Shown in pieces: positions 53,869 through 62,708 of a DNA stretch of 64,000 bases (positions are counted from its first letter, which is position 1; every line of letters begins with the position of its first letter). Both the position numbers and the translations under genes were made by a program. The stretch is from Candidatus Obscuribacterales bacterium (lineage in GTDB: Bacteria > Cyanobacteriota > Vampirovibrionia > Obscuribacterales > Obscuribacteraceae). Under the pieces are notes generated by a model that saw nothing but the letters and a program-made list of their open reading frames with translations, ran no database searches and was not told where the DNA came from. The stretch is taken from contig JAGVLS010000010.1 of NCBI GenBank assembly GCA_020054205.1, forward strand, positions 62,001 through 126,000. Reading direction: 5' to 3'.

Positions 53869-54672
53869 GTGGAGAAAAATATCGCAGAAATAGGCATTTT
53901 TGGTGGGTCCGGCTTTTATAAATTATTAGCGGGAGCAGAAGAAATAGCTGTAGAAACCCCTTACGGAGCCCCTTCCAGCCGGATAATGGTTGGGTCTTTA
54001 GGTGGTAAAAAAGTTGCTTTTTTGCCCAGGCATGGAAATCACCATGAATTTCCCCCGCATAAAATCAATTATCGCGCTAATCTTTGGGCAATGAAATCGT
54101 TAGGAGTACAAAGAATCATTTCACCTTGTGCTGCTGGTAGTCTACAAAAACCAGTGATGCCAGGTCATTTTGTTGTATGTGATCAATATGTTGATAGAAC
54201 TTCTGGTCGTATTGATACATTTTACGATGGACCAATAGCTACTCATGTCTCAGCTGCTGATCCTTATTGTTCGGAATTGAGGCAATTAGCAATTAGTGCT
54301 GGCAAAATATCTAATATAACTGTTCATGAGAAAGGAACTGTAGTAGTAATTCAAGGACCAAGATTTTCTTCTAAGTCAGAATCAAAATGGTTTACTTCAA
54401 TGGGGTGGGAAGTTATCAACATGACTCAATATCCCGAAGTACATTTAGCAAAAGAATTAGAACTATGCGTAGTCAATATATCTTTGATTACTGATTATGA
54501 TTCTGGATTAGTTGGTTCTGTTGATCCGGTGTCACACAGTGAAGTTGTTAAGGTATTCACAGAAAATTTAAGTAAATTACAGACTATGTTAGTCAAATTA
54601 TTAGAATCCATACCACACGAAAGAAGTAAGTGTAAATGTGCAAATACACTAGCAGGAGCACGTTTCACATAA
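53869..54672 (+). CDS. mtnP: S-methyl-5'-thioadenosine phosphorylase
   Basis: 267 residues from GTG at 53869 (AGGGAG upstream at a rather long 12-base spacing). GIFGGSGFYKLL, LPRHGNHHEFPPHKINYRAN and NMTQYPEVHLAKELELC are the substrate- and phosphate-binding segments of the MTAP branch of purine nucleoside phosphorylases. It cleaves methylthioadenosine to adenine and methylthioribose-1-phosphate, salvaging the product of polyamine and SAM metabolism, in the cytosol. Confidence 0.9.
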   Translation: MEKNIAEIGIFGGSGFYKLLAGAEEIAVETPYGAPSSRIMVGSLGGKKVAFLPRHGNHHEFPPHKINYRANLWAMKSLGVQRIISPCAAGSLQKPVMPGHFVVCDQYVDRTSGRIDTFYDGPIATHVSAADPYCSELRQLAISAGKISNITVHEKGTVVVIQGPRFSSKSESKWFTSMGWEVINMTQYPEVHLAKELELCVVNISLITDYDSGLVGSVDPVSHSEVVKVFTENLSKLQTMLVKLLESIPHERSKCKCANTLAGARFT

Positions 54673-54678
54673 ATTTTT

Positions 54679-54873
54679 ATGCGCAAACCAAATGTCAATC
54701 ATGCAGTTGTTGTTTTAGGATTTGTTTTAGCATTTTCTGTGTATGCTTTGATGACGCGTTTTGGCGTTCCTGAAAGAATTGCTATTGGTTCTGGTATGCT
54801 TTCTATTCTAGTAGTTGCTATTTTCTGGTCAGCGATTAATTTGACAAGTGAAGAAGATGAAGACCAAGAATAA
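54679..54873 (+). CDS. small two-helix membrane protein
   Basis: 64 residues: two hydrophobic segments (about 8-27, HAVVVLGFVLAFSVYALMT; and 36-53, IGSGMLSILVVAIFWSAI) and an acidic tail ending EEDEDQE. It starts 6 bases after mtnP and its stop abuts the next gene, so it belongs to the same transcript. No family recognised. Confidence 0.55.
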   Translation: MRKPNVNHAVVVLGFVLAFSVYALMTRFGVPERIAIGSGMLSILVVAIFWSAINLTSEEDEDQE

Positions 54874-54885
54874 ATGAGGTTGAAA

Positions 54886-56262
54886 ATGGGAATTAATTAT
54901 AGATACATTTTGCTTATTCTTATACTTTGTTTTGAGCTTACGCATAAAGTTGTTGCTGAGAATGAATGGAAGCAACCATTAATTCCTGTTAGTGCTAGTT
55001 ACACTTTAAAGAATGGTTTGAAAGTTGTGCTTTCTGAAGATCACTCGACACCAGTTGTTGCAGTAGTTGTAATTTATGATGTTGGTTCGCGCAATGAGGA
55101 AAAAGGACGTTCTGGTTTTGCACATTTATTTGAACATATGATGTTTCAAGGCTCAGAAAATGTTGGCAAATCCGAACATTTTAAGTATGTAGAAAGTGCT
55201 GGTGGTTCTATGAATGGTTCAACCCATTCAGATTTTACAAATTATTTTGAAACAATGCCTAGCAATCAAGTTGAGTTAGCCTTGTGGCTTGAATCGGATC
55301 GGATGCGTTCACTAAAAGTGACACAAGAAAACTTTCAAAATCAATTAGAGACAGTAAAAGAAGAAAAACGGTTTAGAGTAGACAATCAACCTTATGTACC
55401 TGCTTCAATAAAATTGGAAGAAATGTTATACGATAATTGGGCTAATGGACATTCTGCTATTGGATCATTTGAAGATTTGGAAGCATCATCTATACATGAT
55501 GTAAGCAAGTTTTTTAAAACATATTATGCTCCAAATAACGCTGTAATTGCAGTTGTTGGTGATTTTAATACTTCTGAAATGAAACCATTAATAGAGAAGT
55601 ATTTTGCAAGTATTCCTAGCCAAACAGCTCCTAGTCAACCAAATGTGTCTGAGCCCGAACAGAAAAAAGCAAAATATGCCAAAGTTGATGATTTGCATGC
55701 ACAAGTGCCAGGATTTTGGATTGGTTGGAAAGCTCCAGCAAAAAGAGATCCTGACTATTTTGCTAGCTTAATTATCGAAAAAATATTGGCTGCTGGTGAC
55801 TCATCTCGTTTTTACCAAGCTATGGTAAAAGGCAAGCAAGTAGCTTTAAAAGCGGACCTTGGTCTAGATGAAAGACGTGGGCCAGGCGCTTTTGAAGGAT
55901 TTATTCTATACAAACCAAATTATTCAGCAGACCAAGTGCGTAGCATCATGTGGTCTGAATTAGATCAGCTGAAAAAGCAGCCGGTAAGCCAATTTGAATT
56001 GGAAAAAGCTCGCAATATTATCTTGAAAAATTATTTTGCAAGTGGACACCAAAGTTTACAACGTGCTTTAGGAAAAGCAGAAACTATAGCGGAATATACT
56101 TTATTTTTTGGCGATCCAAGTTTAGTTGATAAAGACTTAGAAGCTTTAATGAATGTAACGCCAGAAGATATTCAGAGAGTAGCAAATAAAATATTTACAA
56201 AAGAAGGTACTACAGTGGTAGATGTAGTGCCATCTCATAGCTCAAATAAGCCTAAGGCTTAG
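54886..56262 (+). CDS. M16 zinc metallopeptidase (catalytic partner)
   Basis: 462 residues from the upstream ATG at 54874, or 458 from the ATG at 54886, which has GAGG 6 bases before it and is preferred. A signal peptide is followed by the inverted zinc motif HLFEH (H84, H88, E87 in the longer numbering) and an E163-E164 third-ligand segment. The pair with the following gene is the common bacterial two-subunit M16 arrangement, active subunit first. Confidence 0.92.
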   Translation: MGINYRYILLILILCFELTHKVVAENEWKQPLIPVSASYTLKNGLKVVLSEDHSTPVVAVVVIYDVGSRNEEKGRSGFAHLFEHMMFQGSENVGKSEHFKYVESAGGSMNGSTHSDFTNYFETMPSNQVELALWLESDRMRSLKVTQENFQNQLETVKEEKRFRVDNQPYVPASIKLEEMLYDNWANGHSAIGSFEDLEASSIHDVSKFFKTYYAPNNAVIAVVGDFNTSEMKPLIEKYFASIPSQTAPSQPNVSEPEQKKAKYAKVDDLHAQVPGFWIGWKAPAKRDPDYFASLIIEKILAAGDSSRFYQAMVKGKQVALKADLGLDERRGPGAFEGFILYKPNYSADQVRSIMWSELDQLKKQPVSQFELEKARNIILKNYFASGHQSLQRALGKAETIAEYTLFFGDPSLVDKDLEALMNVTPEDIQRVANKIFTKEGTTVVDVVPSHSSNKPKA

Positions 56263-56292
56263 TTTTACTATATAGCTTCCGGAGGAATTTTT

Positions 56293-57771
56293 GTGTATAA
56301 GCTCAAACTAGCATTTGTACTTCTTTTTGTAGGTTTGTTTGTATTTGGCAATATTAGTGTTGCGCAACAAGAAGAATGGAGAAAAAAACCACCACAAATT
56401 CAATCTCCCCGGCCATTTAAGCTCAGAGAAATTGTGTCATACAAACTTGGCAATGGGTTGGATGTGCAATTGTATGCAGATAAACGCGTGCCATTTGTAA
56501 CTATGAATCTTGGAATTAAGGCTGGTTCTGCTTATGATCCGAAAGCTAAATTAGGTCTAGCTGATATGACCGCTGATATGTTGGTCGAAGGTACAAAAAC
56601 CAAAAATAGTAAACAAATAGCTTCCGAAATTGATTTTATTGGTGGTGCTATCAAAGCAGGCTGTGATGCGGATTTTACATTTTTAGTTGGAAATTGTTTG
56701 TCTAAATATACAGATAAATTATTACCTCTCTTTGCAGATGTATTGATGAACCCAAGCTTTCCAAATAATGAGCTTAAACTAAAGAAAGATAATTTATTGC
56801 AAGAGTTAATTGTAAAAAGAGGGCAGCCGGAATTTCTTTTGGAAGAAAAATTTCAAAAAGTTTTATTTGGTAACCATCCATATGCAGTTGTTGCCCCCGA
56901 ACCAGAAACAATTGAAGCGATCACAAGAGATGATTTAAGCAAATTTCATAGCGAGTATTATTTGCCAAATATATCTCACTTGGTGGTAGTAGGAAATTTT
57001 GATATAGCTGACATGAAAGCATTAATTGAGAAAAATTTTGCTGGTTGGAAGTCCAGTCAATTGGCTAATTTATCGCTTGCTGAAATTCCTAAACAGATAG
57101 GCAGAAAAATATATTTGGTGGATCGCCCTGGTTCTGTACAATCCAATTTAAAAATTGGCAATGTGGGTATTAAAAGAGAAGATCCAGATTATTTCCGCAT
57201 GTTAGTTGCCAATCAAATTTTAGGTGGCTCCACATTATCGCGTTTATTTTTAAATGTTCGCGAAGCAAAAGGATTTACCTATGGTGCTTATAGCAATATT
57301 GCCGCGCGAAAATTGGAAGGACCAATTGCAGCTTCTGCTAGTGTTCGTAGTGATGTAACAGCGCCATCGCTTCAGGAATTTATGTACGAGCTTGATCGTA
57401 TTCGTAACACTAAAGTATCTGATAAAGAATTAGCTGATGCAAAAAATTATTTAGTTGGCTCATTCCAGTTGGGATTGGAGACACAATCAGGTAAAGCACA
57501 AAGATTATTAGAAGGCAAGCTTTTTGATTTGCCAGATAATTACTTACAAACTTATACCGAGAACATCATGGCTGTAAATGCTGATGATATTAGAAATGTT
57601 GCTCGTAAGCATATTGATATGGACAATATTGTAATTACAGTAGTAGGCGACGCTACTAAAATTAAGCCAGAACTTGTATTCTTTGCTCCGGTAGAAGTAT
57701 CTGAAGCAAAGGCAAAACAAGAAAAAAGCGCTGGCGATACTCAAAACAAAAAATCCAATTCAGGATCATAA
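56293..57771 (+). CDS. M16-like peptidase, non-catalytic partner
   Basis: 492 residues from GTG at 56293, with GGAGG 6 bases upstream. A signal peptide is followed by a full M16 fold, but the zinc-binding HxxEH is replaced by LADMTADML, so it is predicted inactive and to assist the upstream subunit. A C-terminal tail of about 30 residues is Lys/Ser-rich and low complexity. Confidence 0.9.
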   Translation: MYKLKLAFVLLFVGLFVFGNISVAQQEEWRKKPPQIQSPRPFKLREIVSYKLGNGLDVQLYADKRVPFVTMNLGIKAGSAYDPKAKLGLADMTADMLVEGTKTKNSKQIASEIDFIGGAIKAGCDADFTFLVGNCLSKYTDKLLPLFADVLMNPSFPNNELKLKKDNLLQELIVKRGQPEFLLEEKFQKVLFGNHPYAVVAPEPETIEAITRDDLSKFHSEYYLPNISHLVVVGNFDIADMKALIEKNFAGWKSSQLANLSLAEIPKQIGRKIYLVDRPGSVQSNLKIGNVGIKREDPDYFRMLVANQILGGSTLSRLFLNVREAKGFTYGAYSNIAARKLEGPIAASASVRSDVTAPSLQEFMYELDRIRNTKVSDKELADAKNYLVGSFQLGLETQSGKAQRLLEGKLFDLPDNYLQTYTENIMAVNADDIRNVARKHIDMDNIVITVVGDATKIKPELVFFAPVEVSEAKAKQEKSAGDTQNKKSNSGS

Positions 57772-57784
57772 GATAATCTATCTA

Positions 57785-58351
57785 TTAGGTTTTATTAGCA
57801 ATTGCTTCGTCTATAGAAAGTAAAACTATCGAAGCTCTTCTTTCTGTTGGATCATTTTGATCAACAGATATTGCTTTTAAGCAAGGCTCTTTAGAATCTA
57901 ATTCAATATTGTCATCGCTGGTTAAAGAATTATGCCAAATGTCACGATATTGACCATGCTCATCTAACACATCTTCTTGATTATGATTTTGAAATCTATG
58001 GTTTGGTCTCAATAAATTATGTTTTTGCTCGTTATTATCGAGCATTTTTGCTACTTCTTGCTCACGAGATTCACGTCGTAATTCATCCTTATTAAACCAG
58101 TGTTCTTTGCTTTTTTTCCAATTAACACGAGCATTTGAAAAGGATGAAACACGTGATTTTAATCGTTGAGAAAGACTAGGTGATTCATTTGTTATTGCAA
58201 TTGCATCAAGATCATTTATTTGATCTTGTACTTGATCTTGGCTGTCATTTACCAATTCTATTTTTATAGGCTTAGGTAAATGTTCATTAGAATATCTATC
58301 GATAGATTTACTAATGAATTCTGTTTTTTTCCATATAGCTATACTTTCGAT
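57785..58351 (-). CDS. hydrophilic protein of unknown function, ATC start proposed
   Basis: 188 residues if it begins at ATC at 58351 (GAGGGG 8 bases upstream); the first canonical codon is TTG at 58255, which would give 156 residues and lacks a ribosome-binding site. The frame is open from a stop at 58364. From the ATC the N-terminus reads ESIAIWKKTEFISKSIDRYS. The product is polar and Asp/Asn/Gln-rich, with no signal peptide, membrane segment or recognised domain. Its 3' end converges on the inactive M16 gene. Confidence 0.5.
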   Translation of the reverse strand: MESIAIWKKTEFISKSIDRYSNEHLPKPIKIELVNDSQDQVQDQINDLDAIAITNESPSLSQRLKSRVSSFSNARVNWKKSKEHWFNKDELRRESREQEVAKMLDNNEQKHNLLRPNHRFQNHNQEDVLDEHGQYRDIWHNSLTSDDNIELDSKEPCLKAISVDQNDPTERRASIVLLSIDEAIANKT

Positions 58352-58387
58352 GGTAGTAACCCCTCAGAAAAAGAAACGGTAATATAA

Positions 58388-58423
58388 CTTTGGGACGCCC
58401 CAAAGACCCTGTACGCCAGTACA
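58388..58423 (-). promoter_or_regulatory. two adjacent hairpins in the leader of the 57785-58351 gene
   Basis: CTTTGGG (58388-58394) and CCCAAAG (58399-58405) with a 4-base loop, followed at once by TGTAC-gcca-GTACA (58410-58423). On the minus-strand transcript they would lie about 40-75 bases before the proposed start. Confidence 0.35.
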
Positions 58424-58513
58424 TAGTTGTCTTAAACGACCAATTCAATGCGTTCAATAATGATACTGGATTCTTTACAACAATCAATTAAAACTTTTGC
58501 ATTATTACTGAGG

Positions 58514-58527
58514 TTTTTACGTAAAAA
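58514..58527. repeat. palindrome after the carboxylase gene
   Basis: TTTTTACGTAAAAA, a perfect 14-base palindrome lying 68 bases after the carboxylase stop. The neighbouring CGTTTTACG can pair alternatively with it. It could belong to the carboxylase terminator or to the leader of the next gene. Confidence 0.3.
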
Positions 58528-58594
58528 TCGCGTTTTACGGCGCAGGTTCCTGAATTTGGGCTAAGTTTAAATTTCTTTTTTTTAATAAAATAAA

Positions 58595-60148
58595 TTAAAC
58601 AGGTAAAACAGATTGTTTTTTCTTGAATGAATTTACTTGTTTGGTTTCTAAAACCGTATACCTATTTATAAGTTCCTTGCGTAAATTAGCGCCAGCCACA
58701 ATACCATCAATAATTAATTCCGAAGCTAAGCGATGGATATCCACATCTTCTCTATATTCATTTCTTTTAGCCTCAACAAAAGCTTGTCGTTCTGATTCTG
58801 GTAATTCCATAATTTTATTGTAGTAAACAGCGTTCACAGCAGCTTCTGGTCCCATTACGGCAATACAAGCTGAAGGCAGAGCAATACAGGCATCTGGTTC
58901 AAAAGCCGGACCACACATAGCATACAATCCTGCACCATAAGCCTTGCGAATAATTACAGAAATTTTTGGCACATCAGCCGAAGATACTGCTGATATCATT
59001 TTTGCCCCTGTGCGAATGATACCGGCTCTTTCTACTTTGGTGCCAATCATAAATCCAGGTACATCTGCTAAAAACAAAAGTGGAATATTGAAAGCATTGC
59101 ATAACCAAATAAAACGAGTAGCTTTATCAGCTGAATCAACAAATAAGACGCCTCCTTTAACTTTAGGTTGATTAGCTACGATGCCTATAGCTTTGCCATG
59201 CAGTCTAGCAAAGCCAGTAATTAATTCTCCCGCAAATAATTTTTTTATTTCAAAAAATGAATCGGCATCAACCAATCTATCAATAACACCATACATATCA
59301 AAAGGTAAGTTTTCTTTTTCAGGGATAATTTCATCGATATTTTTTTCAAAAACTTTTGGCTCACAATGAGCAGTTGTGATTGGTTTTTGATCACAATTGC
59401 TTGGCATAAAACGCAAATATTTTTTGCACAATTCAATAGCTTCTTCCTCTCCCGAGACAAGAATATCTCCGCAGCCGCTAACTGAACAGTGCATACGAGC
59501 GCCACCCATTTCCTCTAGAGTAACTTTTTCTCCAATAACCATTTCAGCCATTCTTGGAGATCCAAGATACATAGATGCACTGCCTTCTTTCATAATGACA
59601 ATATCGCAAAAGGCTGGTATATATGCGCCACCAGCAGCGGATGGCCCAAATAAAAGGCATATTTGTGGTATATAACCTGACAACTGTACTTGATTATAAA
59701 ATATTTTGCCTGCGCCACGGCGTCCTGGAAACATTTGTATTTGGTCTGTAATTCTTGCTCCGGCAGAATCCACTAAATATAAAAGAGGTACGCGCATAGC
59801 GGCAGCACGCTCTTGAATTCGGATTATTTTTTCAACTGTACGCCATCCCCATGATCCCGCTTTAACTGTAGAATCGTTTGCCATAAAACAAACGGTACGA
59901 CCTTCAATTTGTCCAACACCTGTGACAACTCCATCTGCTGGCAGGTCGGCTTCCAGGCAATTAGCAAATAAGCCATCTTCAATTTCTACATTAGGATCTA
60001 ACAATAGCTGCAAGCGCTCTCTGGCAAATAATTTGCCTTCTTCTTTAAGTTTTTGGTGGTATTTAGGAGCTCCACCTTTTTTGATTTGCTTTTCTTGTTG
60101 ATTTAAATTTTGAATCTTGTCATCTTGCGGCTTCAATTCTGTTACCAT
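58595..60148 (-). CDS. acyl-CoA carboxylase carboxyltransferase (beta) subunit
   Basis: 517 residues, the length and layout of propionyl-/methylcrotonyl-CoA carboxylase beta chains. The acyl-CoA and carboxybiotin sites are visible as SAGARITDQIQMFPGRRGAG, FGPSAAGGAYIPAFCD and VPGFMIGTKVERAGIIRTGA, and FIVRKAYGAG-like RKAYGAGLYAMCG. Transfers CO2 from biotin to an acyl-CoA. The biotin carboxylase/carrier subunit is not in the window. The exact acyl-CoA (propionyl or a branched-chain one) cannot be fixed from sequence alone. AAGGA lies 8 bases before the ATG. Confidence 0.88.
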   Translation of the reverse strand: MVTELKPQDDKIQNLNQQEKQIKKGGAPKYHQKLKEEGKLFARERLQLLLDPNVEIEDGLFANCLEADLPADGVVTGVGQIEGRTVCFMANDSTVKAGSWGWRTVEKIIRIQERAAAMRVPLLYLVDSAGARITDQIQMFPGRRGAGKIFYNQVQLSGYIPQICLLFGPSAAGGAYIPAFCDIVIMKEGSASMYLGSPRMAEMVIGEKVTLEEMGGARMHCSVSGCGDILVSGEEEAIELCKKYLRFMPSNCDQKPITTAHCEPKVFEKNIDEIIPEKENLPFDMYGVIDRLVDADSFFEIKKLFAGELITGFARLHGKAIGIVANQPKVKGGVLFVDSADKATRFIWLCNAFNIPLLFLADVPGFMIGTKVERAGIIRTGAKMISAVSSADVPKISVIIRKAYGAGLYAMCGPAFEPDACIALPSACIAVMGPEAAVNAVYYNKIMELPESERQAFVEAKRNEYREDVDIHRLASELIIDGIVAGANLRKELINRYTVLETKQVNSFKKKQSVLPV

Positions 60149-60230
60149 CCTAGTTATCCTTAAAACAAGCGCCCTGAAACTATTATTTTACTGTACCTTA
60201 TTTGTATGTTTGGCTTAGTTGAGGTAAAAG

Positions 60231-61772
60231 GTGTCAAAGCTTCCCTTATCGAGACGTAGGTTTTTAGGAAACTTAGTTCAATTTATTGCTCGCACAACTA
60301 GTTTAGCTAGTTTAAGTAATATTGTTTCTAATTTTGAAACAAAAGCAAATGCTGAGCAAATTTCAAAAACATACAAAATTTCCCCTTGGACTGGGGATGA
60401 TTTTACTTTAGGGCATCAGTTGCGTTCTCAGATAATTCCAAATTTTTCCATTGATACAGAAAAAGAAGTTGATTTTGTAATTGTTGGTGGCGGAGTTGCT
60501 GGTTTAACTACTGCATATTATTTGCGTGGTGAAAATTTTCTATTGCTTGAACAATATGATCATCTAGGAGGAGAATCGATTGGTGGTAGCTATCAAGGCA
60601 TTGATTATTCAATGGGGGCTGCCTATATAGGACAAGCAGAAGGAATATACGGCGAATTATTTTCTGAGCTGGGAATAAATCCGGTTGAAATTGAAAAAGA
60701 TAAAAATGCCTGGCACATGAGTGATAATGAAAATAATAATTGGATTTTAGATAATGGCACTAGTGAATTTAAACGATTGATTGAAGAAGCAGAGCCCATC
60801 TGGAAAGTGATTGGAAAAGATGTAAGCAAAGAGGCAGTATTATCTGATGAGCTCAGTAAATTAGATAAAATGCCTTTTGCTAATTGTATGAAAGGCTATT
60901 CACCAGCTTTTATGTCTCTAATAGATAATTATCTGAAATCATCCTGTTGTGGTGGTATTAACAATTTATCGGCATTGGCAGCTTATTCTGTGCTTAGCGA
61001 ATTTGTCGAGCCAATTTCTGTATTTGAAGGTGGCAATTCTGCTATCCCTAAAGCTTTAGTAAAAGCCATTAATAAAGCTGGTTTGAGAAGACTATTGCCG
61101 GGTGCTTTTGTCTGGCGTATCGATTTAAAAGAAAATGGTGCCTCTATTATTTATGGGTTAAAAGATGGTGGGTATCATAGAGTAAATTGTCGCCATGTTA
61201 TTGTTTGTACACCACCTTTTATTACATACAGAATAATGCCAAAACTTGATGATCAGATGAAAGCTTGTTTGATGCCATTTAAATACGGCTCGTATTTGGT
61301 AGCAAATTTTTTATTAAAAAAGAAAATATTTGATCATGCTTATGATAATTATGTAGACAATAAATTTAGTTTTGCTGATTTTATTGTTGCTGAAACCCCA
61401 TATCAATACCATGGCAAATATAATCAAAGTATGGGCTCTGTTTTAACTGTCTATCAACCTTATGTTCCAGGATCTGAAGGACGTACTTTATTATTTGCTG
61501 GCGATAAGCAATATTTTTCTAAATCATTATTTGCACAAATGAGTCAATTAGCTGAACATTTGGATAAATATTTAGAAGAAATTGTGCTTACACGTTGGGG
61601 ACATGCAATGGTGGTTGCACAGCCTGGCTTTTTTAATCAAATATATAAAATCAAAACAATTCAAGAGAAAAATCAGTCGTACACTTTGGCACATAATAGT
61701 ATGCAAGGACTGCCTTGTGCAGAATCAGCTATCAGGGCAGCCAAATATGCAGCCAAAAGAGTAAAAGGTTAA
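60231..61772 (+). CDS. Tat-exported FAD-dependent amine-oxidase-like protein
   Basis: 513 residues from GTG at 60231, with GAGG 6 bases upstream. The N-terminus has a twin-arginine motif LSRRRFLG (arginines 8-10) and a hydrophobic stretch, so it is predicted to be exported folded by Tat. An FAD-binding Rossmann motif follows (VIVGGGVAGLTTAYYLRG, about 84-101), and the family C-terminus ends in LPCAESAIRAAKYAAKRV. Members oxidise amines or related compounds; the substrate here is unknown. Confidence 0.82.
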   Translation: MSKLPLSRRRFLGNLVQFIARTTSLASLSNIVSNFETKANAEQISKTYKISPWTGDDFTLGHQLRSQIIPNFSIDTEKEVDFVIVGGGVAGLTTAYYLRGENFLLLEQYDHLGGESIGGSYQGIDYSMGAAYIGQAEGIYGELFSELGINPVEIEKDKNAWHMSDNENNNWILDNGTSEFKRLIEEAEPIWKVIGKDVSKEAVLSDELSKLDKMPFANCMKGYSPAFMSLIDNYLKSSCCGGINNLSALAAYSVLSEFVEPISVFEGGNSAIPKALVKAINKAGLRRLLPGAFVWRIDLKENGASIIYGLKDGGYHRVNCRHVIVCTPPFITYRIMPKLDDQMKACLMPFKYGSYLVANFLLKKKIFDHAYDNYVDNKFSFADFIVAETPYQYHGKYNQSMGSVLTVYQPYVPGSEGRTLLFAGDKQYFSKSLFAQMSQLAEHLDKYLEEIVLTRWGHAMVVAQPGFFNQIYKIKTIQEKNQSYTLAHNSMQGLPCAESAIRAAKYAAKRVKG

Positions 61773-61787
61773 GCTGACTGTATATTT

Positions 61788-62099
61788 TTAACCGGTGTTT
61801 TTAGCTAAAGGAATTATTTCTTGTTTTATCTTGTGTAAAATCTGATCCTCTATCATTTCTAGTTCATAATCTCTTTGTAAGTTTAACCAAAAATGAGGAG
61901 TATTTCCAAAGTATTGAGCTAAGCGTATGGCGGTGTTGGTTGTAATTCCCCTGCGCTCATGAATGATTTCAGCGATTCTTGTGACAGGCACACGCAGCTC
62001 TGATGCTAGTTTGTTCATACTTAGTCCAAGCGGTACTAGAAAATCTTCTCTAAGAATTTCACCTGGATGAATTGGAGGTAGCTTAATTCGTTTTGTCAT
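61788..62099 (-). CDS. higA: HigA-family antitoxin
   Basis: 103 residues from the ATG at 62099, chosen for AAGGA just upstream; a longer reading to 62126 is not supported. An XRE-type helix-turn-helix (GLSMNKLASELRVPVTRIAE, about 26-45) is preceded by HPGEILREDF, the family signature of HigA/VapA-type antitoxins, and followed by RLAQYFGNTPHFWLNLQRDY. It represses its own operon and neutralises HigB. The upstream partner toxin gene is broken (62083-62237). Confidence 0.88.
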   Translation of the reverse strand: MTKRIKLPPIHPGEILREDFLVPLGLSMNKLASELRVPVTRIAEIIHERRGITTNTAIRLAQYFGNTPHFWLNLQRDYELEMIEDQILHKIKQEIIPLAKNTG

Positions 62100-62237
62100 A
62101 ATTTCCTTCTTGATGATAATCAACAATTTCTACGTCATAAGCTTGCGCCTTGCGACCTGTTCTATAGATAGAAAGCGCTTACTGCGATTTCTTCCGAACA
62201 GCTTTGCGATCTCTGGACAATTAAATGTCTTAATCAT
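62083..62237 (-). pseudogene. higB: internally deleted higB toxin gene
   Basis: Starting at ATG 62237 the frame reads MIKTFNCPEIAKLFGRNRSK then RFLSIEQVARRKL, the N-terminal third of a HigB/RelE-type mRNA interferase, and soon stops. In another frame, and ending at TAA 62083-62085 overlapping the higA start, it reads AYDVEIVDYHQEGNYDKTN, the C-terminal motif of HigB. The roughly 50-residue middle is missing and the deletion changes the frame. The toxin is therefore inactive while the antitoxin is intact. Confidence 0.8.
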
Positions 62238-62307
62238 AATCTGTCTTATAACGGTAATCGTTTAACGTCAAGCGTTAAGAAGCAAGACCTGGCTGATAAC
62301 AAAAGTG

Positions 62308-62700
62308 TTATATCAAGGTGATTTTGTTGGCTAGGTTCCATTCCAGTTGTGGATTATTTAAGGATATTAAACATGGACCAGATAAGTTAATAGCTACCAT
62401 ATCTTTATTGTTATGTATTTTACGATCTCTTGGGTATTCCAAATTTATTACTAATGAGTTTTGGAATATGCCTAGGGCATTGAAGTTAATCCAGGTGCAT
62501 GTACTAAGAAGAATTTCAAATCGTGCTTTATATTCTTCTTTGGTGAGAAGCGCTGAGCGCGGCAGTTTATACTTCCCATTTTCATAATAACTGCTAATAG
62601 CTTCAACTAATAAAACTTGTGACCAGCTAGGACAATCATTTTGAAATTGATTGCGAAAAAATTCTTGTATATTGTCGATCTCTAAATCAAGCCGACTCAT
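62308..62700 (-). CDS. protein of unknown function
   Basis: 130 residues, without signal peptide or membrane segment, starting 8 bases after the S41 peptidase gene on the same strand. An N-terminal helical half (EFFRNQFQNDCPSWSQVLLV) and a C-terminal beta-rich half (MVAINLSGPCLISLNNPQLE) are suggested. I do not recognise a family; the ribosome-binding site is weak. Possibly translated in an operon with the peptidase. Confidence 0.5.
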   Translation of the reverse strand: MSRLDLEIDNIQEFFRNQFQNDCPSWSQVLLVEAISSYYENGKYKLPRSALLTKEEYKARFEILLSTCTWINFNALGIFQNSLVINLEYPRDRKIHNNKDMVAINLSGPCLISLNNPQLEWNLANKITLI

Positions 62701-62708
62701 ATAATCGC

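Noticed and set aside
62318-62587. 89-codon plus-strand ORF inside the 62308-62700 gene
   Set aside because: Lies antisense to a longer minus-strand reading that continues the peptidase operon; no ribosome-binding site seen.
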